NCBI GenBank assembly: GCA_050012355.1
Contig: JBEKHI010000264.1
Span: 1 to 16,618, forward strand
Source of the DNA: JBEKHI01 sp050012355
GTDB taxonomy: Bacteria > Actinomycetota > Actinomycetes > Streptosporangiales > Streptosporangiaceae
DNA length: 16,618 bases
Direction: 5' to 3'
The notes beneath the pieces are model-generated. The model saw only the letters and a list, made by a program, of their open reading frames with translations, made no database searches and was not told where the DNA came from. Shown piece after piece: positions 1 to 4,964 of the stretch. Made by a program: the position numbers and the translations under genes. The first letter of the stretch is position 1. Every line of letters begins with the position of its first letter.

Positions 1-375
1 GATCTCGCCGAGACCGTCAAGCGGCCGCCCGAGCGGGTCGACCACACGGCCGAGGAAGTTGTCCCCGACCGGCACGGACAGCACCTCGCCGGTCCGGCGG
101 ACCTGCTGGCCCTCCTCGATGCCGCTGAACTCGCCGAGGATCACGACACCGATCTCGCGAACATCGAGGTTCAGCGCGATGCCGCGGGTCCCGTCCTCGA
201 ACTCAAGGAGTTCGTTCGCCATCGCGCTCGGAAGTCCCTCGACCCGTGCGATGCCGTCGCCACACTCGGTGACCGTGCCGACCTCTTCCCGCGCGGCGCC
301 TTCGGGCTCGTATTCGTCCACGAACCGCGCCAGCGCGTCGCGGATCTCATCCGGTCGGATTGTCAGCTCCGCCAT
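1..375 (-). CDS. atpA: ATP synthase F1 alpha subunit, N-terminal part (cut by window edge)
   Basis: Alpha subunit of the F1 catalytic head of ATP synthase, a non-catalytic nucleotide-binding subunit that alternates with beta. The frame opens with MAELTIRPDEIRDALARFV, the usual actinobacterial N-terminus, and reaches the beta-barrel ending in FLGRVVDPLGRPLDG at the window edge. Only 125 of roughly 500-550 residues are present, so the Walker A motif lies outside. The ATG at 375 follows a purine-rich AAGGAAGAAGAG stretch that can serve as ribosome binding site. It begins 16 bases after the atpH stop, as expected for the order B-E-F-H-A. Missing sequence is due only to the window boundary; no frame break is seen. 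Identity is very secure from sequence and neighbours. Confidence 0.97.
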   Translation of the reverse strand, partial: MAELTIRPDEIRDALARFVDEYEPEGAAREEVGTVTECGDGIARVEGLPSAMANELLEFEDGTRGIALNLDVREIGVVILGEFSGIEEGQQVRRTGEVLSVPVGDNFLGRVVDPLGRPLDGLGEI

Positions 376-391
376 CTCTTCTTCCTTGTCC

Positions 392-1201
392 TCAGCTTGT
401 CAGCCTGCGCCTGACGTCAGCCAGGCGGCTGGCGGCGGTTCCGTCGATTAGTTCGTCCCCGATTTGCACCGACATGCCACCGATGACCGATGGATCGAGG
501 ACAACGTTCAGGTGAACAGCGTTCCCGTAGGCCGTCTGTAGCGCCCTCTTGAGCCGCTGGCTTTGCTGCGCGCTCAGCGGGGTGGCGACGCGTACGGTGG
601 CAAGGAACTCCTGGCGTCGGCGGGCCGCGACCTGGGCGGCCACGTCCAGTGCGTCCTGCGGCGTGCGGCCGCGCGGGTGCGTGGCCACCTGGGTAAGCAG
701 GTCGTCCGCCGTCTTGGTGACCTTGTTCTTCAGGAGGGCTTGCACCAGCTGTTGCTTGCCAGGCTCCGGGGCGGTGCCCGCCAGCGCGGCGCGCAGGTCC
801 GGCTGCCCGCTGATAACCCTCGCGAAGCGGAACAGGTCATCCTCGAGGTCGTCGAGCGTGCCGTCGTTCTGCGCCGCGATCACATAGGACTCGATCGCGA
901 GCTGCTCCACCGCGTCGGTGAACTCACTTGGGCTAGCCCACTTGGCTCCCGCGGCCTCGGCCACGAGATCCTCGGCGGACCTGGTCACCTTGCCATGCAG
1001 CAGTTGCCTGGTGATGGCCGCCTTCTCCTCGCCCGGCTTGGCCGGGTCAGCGAGCGCGCGCCGTAGCCCGTGCTCTTCGTCGAGGACCATAACGACGCTG
1101 AACAATTCGTCGCCGAGCCTCGTCGCTGACACGCGGCCTTGGAGCGTCGAGTCCAGGCTCTCGCGGAGCGTTGCCTGGGACGCCCTGCTAACTCCGCGCA
1201 T
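392..1201 (-). CDS. atpH: ATP synthase delta subunit (OSCP)
   Basis: Delta subunit joins the peripheral stalk b subunits to the top of the F1 alpha3beta3 head. The 269-residue product is longer than the roughly 177 residues of E. coli delta but is the size I know for Streptomyces-type delta. The C-terminal OSCP region, including RVATPLSAQQSQRL and DPSVIGGMSVQIGDELIDGT, is clear. The frame is open further upstream, but that part is Arg/Pro/Ser-rich and lies over atpF in another frame. ATG 1201 (MRGVSRASQ) is therefore chosen, giving a 14-base overlap with the atpF end, consistent with coupled translation. In mycobacteria b and delta are partly fused; here they are separate genes. Confidence 0.94.
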   Translation of the reverse strand: MRGVSRASQATLRESLDSTLQGRVSATRLGDELFSVVMVLDEEHGLRRALADPAKPGEEKAAITRQLLHGKVTRSAEDLVAEAAGAKWASPSEFTDAVEQLAIESYVIAAQNDGTLDDLEDDLFRFARVISGQPDLRAALAGTAPEPGKQQLVQALLKNKVTKTADDLLTQVATHPRGRTPQDALDVAAQVAARRRQEFLATVRVATPLSAQQSQRLKRALQTAYGNAVHLNVVLDPSVIGGMSVQIGDELIDGTAASRLADVRRRLTS

Positions 1202-1721
1202 TGGTCCTCTCAAGGTCATCGAGGAACCGGTCGACCATCCGTTCCTGCCGGGCATCGTCGGTGAGCGACTCGCCCACGATCCGGCTGGCCAGGTCGGTGG
1301 AGAGCGTACCCACCTGCTGCCGCAGGGAGATAAGCGCCTGCTGGCGCTCGGCCTCGATCTGCGACTGGGCGGCCTCGGTGATGCGGCGCGCCTCGGCCTG
1401 AGCCTGCTCGCGCATCTCGGCGATGATCTGGGCGCCCTGCTCCTTGGCCTCCTCGCGCAGCCGCGCGGCCTCGTGCCGGGCATTGGCGAGCTGGTCCTGG
1501 TACTGCTTGAGGGTCTTGTTCGCCTCTGCCTGCGCCTCTTCGGCGCGGGCGAGGCCGCCCTCGATCTTGTCGGTCCGCTCCTCCAGCGTCTTGGTGACAC
1601 GCGGGATGAGCATCTTCCCGAGCACGCCGAAGACGCCGACGAAGCAGATCAGCCCGATGATGAACTCAGGCCAGGTCGGGAACAGGGGGTTCTGCGATCC
1701 GGAATCGGCCAGGTAGTGCAT
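1188..1721 (-). CDS. atpF: ATP synthase Fo subunit b (peripheral stalk)
   Basis: Subunit b anchors the stator in the membrane and holds delta and F1 still while the rotor turns. The product is about 177 residues. A single membrane helix at about residues 18-38 (FIIGLICFVGVFGVLGKML) is followed by a long charged Ala/Glu/Gln/Arg-rich helix typical of the dimeric stalk. Two in-frame ATGs exist, at 1730 and 1721. The AAGGG sequence touches the first but sits about 9 bases before the second, so 1721 is preferred. It starts 16 bases after the atpE stop and overlaps atpH by 14 bases. Confidence 0.94.
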   Translation of the reverse strand: MHYLADSGSQNPLFPTWPEFIIGLICFVGVFGVLGKMLIPRVTKTLEERTDKIEGGLARAEEAQAEANKTLKQYQDQLANARHEAARLREEAKEQGAQIIAEMREQAQAEARRITEAAQSQIEAERQQALISLRQQVGTLSTDLASRIVGESLTDDARQERMVDRFLDDLERTNARS

Positions 1722-1737
1722 GGTCGGCATCCCTTGG

Positions 1738-1980
1738 TCAGCTGTACTTGAAGATGAACGGCGCCACGAGACCGATCAGCGCGAGCGCCTCAGTCAGCGC
1801 GAAGCCGACCCACATGTTCAGGGAGATACGACCGCTGGCCTCAGGCTGGCGGGCCATGGCCTCGATCGCGTGACCAAAGATCAGGCCGATGCCGATGCCC
1901 GGGCCAATGGCCGCGAGACCGTAGCCGACAGCGCCGATGTTGATGTTCAGCGTGCTGGCGGCAGCAGCGATTGCAGACAT
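1738..1980 (-). CDS. atpE: ATP synthase Fo subunit c (rotor ring)
   Basis: Subunit c forms the proton-driven rotor ring in the membrane. It has 80 residues and two hairpin helices. Helix 1 carries the glycine motif GPGIGIG (26-32). The polar loop is ARQPEA (R44, Q45, P46). The ion-binding carboxylate is Glu64 in GFALTEALALIGLV. The residues around it look like the usual proton-type actinobacterial c subunit, though coupling-ion choice cannot be proven by eye. ATG 1980 follows AAGGAAGAAAGAA, a strong purine-rich ribosome binding site, preceded in the 80-base gap by a small GC-rich stem-loop. High translation would suit the many c copies per complex. Confidence 0.97.
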   Translation of the reverse strand: MSAIAAAASTLNINIGAVGYGLAAIGPGIGIGLIFGHAIEAMARQPEASGRISLNMWVGFALTEALALIGLVAPFIFKYS

Positions 1981-2003
1981 TTCTTTCTTCCTTTTCGGTC
2001 GGT

Positions 2004-2027
2004 CCGGCGCTCGTTGCGGTGCGCCGG
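2004..2027 (-). other. GC-rich stem-loop between atpB and atpE
   Basis: CCGGCGC at 2004-2010 is perfectly complementary to GCGCCGG at 2021-2027, with a 10-base loop. In the minus-strand transcript it sits between the atpB stop and the purine-rich, unstructured leader of atpE. It has no U-tract, so a strong terminator is unlikely. A role as an RNA processing or stability element that raises atpE expression is an inference. Confidence 0.45.
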
Positions 2028-2060
2028 GCTGGCTTGCGGGGTGGTCTTAGGTGTTTGCCT

Positions 2061-2864
2061 CTAATGGGCCGGGTCCAGAGACGCGGCGATGTAGGTGGCG
2101 GTCAGCGTGGTGAAGATGAACGCCTGCAGCAGGTCGACCAGGACCTCCAGCAGGAAGACGAACACCGTCATCGCGAAGGAGCCCGCCGAGTACAGCAGCC
2201 CGACGGTCCAGAAGCTCATCAGGTACCAGGTGGCGAGCATGAAGATCGTCAGCAGCAGGTGACCGGCGAACATGTTCCCGAACAGCCGGACGCCGAGGGT
2301 GAACGGCTGGATGATGAAGAACTTCAGTAGCTCGATCGGCCACAGCAGCGGCAGGATGAACAGCGGTACGTCGCCAGGCACCATGTTCTTGAAGTAGCCC
2401 AGGAAGCCCTGGTGCCTGAACCCGAGGTACAAGTACAGGATGTAGACGATGAAGACCATCGGCCAGACGAACCCGATGCGAGACATCGACGGGAACTGCA
2501 GGACCGGGATCAGTTCCATCAGGTTCATCAGGAAGATGTAGAAGAACAGGCTCGCGAGGAGGCCGAGGTACTTGTCGCCTTTGCTGCCCAGGCTCGGCCG
2601 CAGGATCTGGTCGCGCACCTGGAGGAGAGCGATCTCGCCGAGGTTCTGCATCTTGCCGGGGATCAGCTTCGGCTTGGCGAACGCCGCCCAGAAGAAGGCG
2701 ATCACCGCGACCGCACACAGCACGGCGATCAGCTCGGGCTTGGTGAAGTGCCACGAGCCGATGCTGAGCGTCCTGAAGTCGAAGCTATTCAGGCCGGGCG
2801 CGGGATAACCGCACCCGCTGAAAAGATGACAGCCTCCCGCGGCGGCCGCGATGGCACGGGTCAC
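2061..2864 (-). CDS. atpB: ATP synthase Fo subunit a
   Basis: Subunit a provides the half-channels through which protons reach the c ring. The product has 267 residues with several hydrophobic helices. The essential arginine is Arg193 in the signature PFTLGVRLFGNMFAGH, and the last-helix signature LLQAFIFTTLTATYI follows, with Gln247. The start is GTG at 2864. GAAGGGAG lies about 8 bases upstream, and no better in-frame start is seen. The start is 3 bases after the stop of the AtpZ-like gene, so the two are probably translated together. An 80-base gap follows before atpE. There are no signs of truncation. Confidence 0.96.
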   Translation of the reverse strand: MTRAIAAAAGGCHLFSGCGYPAPGLNSFDFRTLSIGSWHFTKPELIAVLCAVAVIAFFWAAFAKPKLIPGKMQNLGEIALLQVRDQILRPSLGSKGDKYLGLLASLFFYIFLMNLMELIPVLQFPSMSRIGFVWPMVFIVYILYLYLGFRHQGFLGYFKNMVPGDVPLFILPLLWPIELLKFFIIQPFTLGVRLFGNMFAGHLLLTIFMLATWYLMSFWTVGLLYSAGSFAMTVFVFLLEVLVDLLQAFIFTTLTATYIAASLDPAH

Positions 2865-2867
2865 CGG

Positions 2868-3272
2868 TCAGTCTCCCTTCGGGGGGTTGTTGATGCTGGT
2901 GTACTGCTCTTGAAGTCTTTGCCTGGACTTTGCCTTGGCTTTTGCATCTGCCTTTGCATTTGCCTTCGCGTTTGCCTTCGCGTTTGCCTTTGCCAGGGCC
3001 TCGGCGGCGCGCTCGGTTCCGGTCTTGGTGCCGTAGCGGTAGATGACGTACGCGGTGCCGATCATCAGGCCCAGGATCATCCCGGCCGGGGTTGGCCAGC
3101 CCGCGTGAATCGCCCTGCCGACCAGCCAGCCGATGAGTCCGTAGGCGACCACGCCGCCGATCGGGTAGCTGGCAACGCTCAGCCCGGTCTCCAGGCCGGC
3201 GGCTCCGCCGTTAGCGGACGTGTTCTGACCCGCCAGCGCTCGCTGGCGGTCGTTCGGGGTGGGCAAGCGCAT
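2868..3272 (-). CDS. AtpZ/AtpI-family small membrane protein with Lys/Ala/Asn repeat tail
   Basis: A 134-residue protein with two predicted membrane helices (about 34-53 and 62-80, with the turn GWPTPAGMILGLMIGTAYV), the layout of the AtpZ family (ATPase_gene1). Such genes sit at the head of atp operons and have been linked to Mg2+ transport or assembly of the c ring with AtpI; its function here is inferred from position and shape. After the second helix comes a highly charged tail. Residues 94-116 are a run of alternating K-A-N-A-type units, then a Gln/Arg segment ending PPKGD. The tail uses many A-ending Lys/Ala codons, unlike its neighbours. ATG 3272 is 7 bases after the atpI stop; its ribosome binding site (GGAG, about 13 bases away) is weak. 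Confidence 0.75.
   Translation of the reverse strand: MRLPTPNDRQRALAGQNTSANGGAAGLETGLSVASYPIGGVVAYGLIGWLVGRAIHAGWPTPAGMILGLMIGTAYVIYRYGTKTGTERAAEALAKANAKANAKANAKADAKAKAKSRQRLQEQYTSINNPPKGD
2925..2993 (-). repeat. 12-base degenerate tandem repeat coding a KANA-type tail
   Basis: On the plus strand TTTGCCTTCGCG occurs twice in tandem and is flanked by decayed copies (TTTGCATTTGCC, TTTGCATCTGCC and others). The repeat is in frame and encodes the Lys/Ala/Asn/Asp tail of the AtpZ-like protein (residues 94-116). Its base composition is far more AT-rich than its surroundings. Copy-number change by 12 bases (4 residues) would keep the frame. Confidence 0.8.
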
Positions 3273-3279
3273 GGCGAAT

Positions 3280-3684
3280 TCAGCGCTCCAACTCAGGCTC
3301 GACGTAGGGAACCTTGAGCTTCATGACGGTGATCACCTGCGCCGCGCTCCAGGTGAGGATGCAAACGATCGCGGTGAGGCCGAGTTCCTTGCCGCTGAAG
3401 GCGGTGGACTTGCCCAGCCAGATCATCAGGGCCGCGAGGGCGATGAACTTGATGAGGTAGCTGCCCATCGCGGCGATCATCATCACCTGCGGATTGATCT
3501 TCGCCGCTTTACCTACGACGAGCACGCTGATCCCGAAGAACACCACGACCACGCCGATACCGATCAGCGAGCCGATCAGGCCCTTGATACCGGTGACACT
3601 GGCGCAGATCGCGACCATGATTATCGCGACCGCGAGAGTGATCACGGCTGAGCGCTTTATGACACTCGCGTAGGCGGCCATCAT
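3280..3684 (-). CDS. atpI: ATP synthase protein I (AtpI family), four-helix membrane protein
   Basis: AtpI-family proteins lie at the start of atp operons and are thought to assist assembly of the c ring. The 134-residue product has four predicted membrane helices at about 11-30, 34-57, 67-92 and 100-120. The C-terminus MKLKVPYVEPELER resembles the end of actinobacterial AtpI as I remember it. Two ATGs adjoin at 3684 and 3681, after GGGGGAGC. The ATG at 3684 overlaps the TGA of a small upstream ORF as ATGA, suggesting coupling; the second ATG has slightly better spacing. The next gene starts 7 bases after its stop. Family assignment rests on helix layout, size and operon position, since no catalytic motif exists. 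Confidence 0.82.
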   Translation of the reverse strand: MMAAYASVIKRSAVITLAVAIIMVAICASVTGIKGLIGSLIGIGVVVVFFGISVLVVGKAAKINPQVMMIAAMGSYLIKFIALAALMIWLGKSTAFSGKELGLTAIVCILTWSAAQVITVMKLKVPYVEPELER

Positions 3685-3839
3685 GCTCCCCCGGCAACGG
3701 TGATGAGGGTGGTCCTCCAGTCGGCGAGTGCTGCTCGCCGGTCCGGCGTCGCGGACCGAGCTGGCTGGTTCACGCTCGTAGACCAGCCATATTGGTCCAC
3801 CGCGACGGTGTGACCAGGTTGATCCACGAAACGTACCAT
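3681..3839 (-). CDS. Possible 52-residue leader ORF coupled to atpI
   Basis: I do not recognise this product. The frame starts at ATG 3839 (MVRFVDQPGHTVAVDQYGW) and ends with a TGA overlapping the atpI start as ATGA. It is hydrophilic, with Trp, Arg and Asp, and has no clear membrane helix. The upstream AGAGG is close to the ATG. ATGs further upstream at 3857 and 3884 are in frame but lack a ribosome binding site, and 3884 lies inside the CRP-like palindrome. Third-position GC is moderate and lower at the 5' end. It may be a real small protein, a leader peptide that hands ribosomes to atpI, or just leader sequence that happens to be open. Confidence 0.4.
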   Translation of the reverse strand: MVRFVDQPGHTVAVDQYGWSTSVNQPARSATPDRRAALADWRTTLITVAGGA

Positions 3840-3868
3840 GTGCCTCTCACTCGCCATAGAGGGGGTGC

Positions 3869-3886
3869 TTGTGAAGCGTATCACAA
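3869..3886. promoter_or_regulatory. CRP/GlxR-type operator upstream of the atp operon
   Basis: TTGTGAAGCGTATCACAA is a perfect TTGTGA-N6-TCACAA dyad. The consensus TGTGA-N6-TCACA is shared by E. coli CRP, M. tuberculosis CRP (Rv3676) and corynebacterial GlxR, and GlxR is known to act on atp and respiratory genes. The site ends 30 bases before the small ORF and about 185 bases before atpI. No clear -35/-10 pair could be fixed around it, so activation or repression cannot be decided. Confidence 0.65.
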
Positions 3887-4036
3887 ACTTCTTGACCTTG
3901 GCTTTACCTTCTAGCTCACTTTACATGACCTTTGGGCTCAATGCACGGGCCGGCCCCCGGCTAAGTTCAAGGCTGTTTGCGGCACGTTGGTAGCGCGTTG
4001 GCGAGGTGTGCGGGCTTGATGAGCGGCGTGCGCGGT

Positions 4037-4070
4037 GGGCACTTGGGGCGCTTGGGGTGCTTGGGGCGGG
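4037..4070 (+). other. G-quadruplex motif built from CTTGGGG units
   Basis: The plus strand carries five guanine runs: 4037-4039, 4045-4048, 4054-4057, 4063-4066 and 4068-4070. They are separated by loops of 5, 5, 5 and 1 bases. Loops CACTT, CGCTT and TGCTT are near-identical, giving a regular 9-base period. This fits the standard G3+N1-7 quadruplex pattern. The minus-strand transcript would be C-rich here. Confidence 0.7.
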
Positions 4071-4180
4071 CGGCCGGCGCGGGACTTCGAGGTCGCGGGC
4101 GCGGGCGCTTGGGCGCTCGCTTGGCGCGGGCGGCCGGCGCTTGCCGCGGGCGGAGGCCCTTGGGCGCTTGCCGCGGGCGG
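4066..4180. repeat. GC-rich direct repeats
   Basis: GCGGGCGGCCGGCGC (15 bases) occurs at 4066-4080 and again at 4126-4140, exactly 60 bases apart. GGCGCTTGCCGCGGGCGG (18 bases) occurs at 4136-4153 and 4163-4180, 27 bases apart. GGGCGCTTGGGCGCT-like fragments fill the rest. The repeats look like slippage or duplication products in noncoding DNA. No insertion-sequence ends or target-site duplications are apparent. Confidence 0.7.
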
Positions 4181-4310
4181 CGGTAGCGAGCGACCGTCGG
4201 CGCGGGCCTCGCGGTCGGCAGCCGCGGGCCTCGCATGGTCGGTTTGGTACGGTATCAGCCGGTTACGGCGGGCTGCACCGCCCCCTCTGGGGACGAACGA
4301 TTCTGGTGAA

Positions 4311-4348
4311 TGCTGCACCAACCAGCAAAGAGTGTGGTTAGTGCAGCA
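4311..4348 (-). terminator. 14-bp stem-loop, possible terminator after the wecA-like gene
   Basis: TGCTGCACCAACCA (4311-4324) pairs with TGGTTAGTGCAGCA (4335-4348) with one mismatch around a 10-base loop. It lies about 110 bases downstream of the last stop of the wecA-like region. There is no U-run, so it would be a U-less terminator, an RNA 3'-end stabiliser or a protein-binding dyad. Function is inferred from position only. Confidence 0.45.
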
Positions 4349-4396
4349 CTGACCATGATCATCGCGCGCGACAGCAGGAAGATATGGGGTTAATGT

Positions 4397-4430
4397 CCGG
4401 TTCGCAGACCCGGTTGCGGACCGGTTGCGG
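4397..4430. repeat. Three spaced CCGGTT repeats
   Basis: CCGGTT begins at 4397, 4410 and 4421; the last two lie in identical CCGGTTGCGG 10-mers. This is a short degenerate direct repeat just downstream of the wecA-like tail. It could be a regulator-binding cluster or simple duplication. Confidence 0.4.
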
Positions 4431-4457
4431 GCCTGCCAGGGCTGATCGAGGCGCGGA

Positions 4458-4964
4458 TCAAAGAGCGGACGCGGCTAACTCCGCGGGGTCGTGTTCCCAC
4501 GGGGCTCGCGATCGGGTCGGCTGTGGCCAGAGTGACTGCTGCTGTGGCGACGGCTGGTGACGGCCGTTGGGGGCGCCTGCTGTCGGGAACAGTTCGGCGG
4601 GCGGGTACGGGCCGCCAGCGGGCGGCAACCGGTCCTCACCGGGGAATGGCTCGAGCGACGGGAAGGGAACCTGCTGGCCGGACCGGATCTGCGGGGCAGA
4701 CGGGGCCTGTGGGACGCGCGGGTCGGAGGGTGCTGACGGGGCGCGGGCGTCCGACGCGGGCGACGCGCCACGAGAGGCGGGCGACGGCGCACGGGAGCCG
4801 TAGTCGGATGGCTCCCGGGCGCCGGATGGGCCGGATGGCGGGCGATGGGCGCGGGTCACCCGTTCGGCGCGCTCGTTCCGTACCGCGCGGGCCTCTCGTT
4901 CGAGGGCTTCGCGTTTGAAGCCAGGGCGCATTCGCGGCATCGTCGCGGGCAACAGGGCGATGCC
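4458..4964 (-). pseudogene. Out-of-frame proline-rich C-terminal tail of the wecA-like gene
   Basis: This frame has no start of its own that I trust. It picks up at the point where the WecA-like frame loses sense. It reads LLPATMPRMRPGFKREALE, then a basic/acidic helix-like segment, then a Pro/Ala/Ser-rich tail of about 130 residues ending ELAASAL at 4458. Third positions are overwhelmingly G or C, as in true genes here, while the frame continuing directly from the WecA-like gene turns into Arg/Pro-rich text. As I recall Streptomyces homologues, the last membrane helices are followed by a segment resembling LPRFTPRAPRW and then a hydrophilic tail, which this matches. I read it as the original C-terminus, now out of frame. 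Confidence 0.65.

Larger units (their letters stand above)
3887..4457. other. Gene-poor gap between the wecA-like gene and the atp operon
   Basis: About 570 bases with no convincing gene. The end nearest the atp operon (about 3887-3950) is strikingly AT-rich compared with the window and is the likely home of the atp promoter, though I see no convincing -35/-10 pair. The middle (about 4030-4210) is extremely GC-rich and repetitive, with a G-quadruplex motif. The end nearest the wecA-like gene has a 14-bp stem-loop and three CCGGTT repeats. Open frames across the middle encode only low-complexity Ala/Pro/Arg or Gly/Ala/Arg runs. Confidence 0.7.

Noticed and set aside
1202..1600. Upstream in-frame extension of atpH
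   Set aside because: It overlaps atpF in another frame and is Arg/Pro/Ser-rich; the delta family begins at about MRGVSRASQ.
4037..4180. CRISPR array or mobile-element end
   Set aside because: Repeat spacing is irregular, there are no unique spacers, no cas or transposase gene, and no terminal inverted repeats or target duplications.
3938..4321. 127-residue minus-strand open frame in the wecA-atp gap
   Set aside because: Its middle is only Ala/Pro/Arg low complexity from GC-rich repeats, its start lies in the stem-loop, and it has no ribosome binding site or domain.
4390..4440. GGTTCG-containing stretch as a possible tRNA T-arm
   Set aside because: No matching acceptor, D or anticodon arms; the motif belongs to the CCGGTT repeats.
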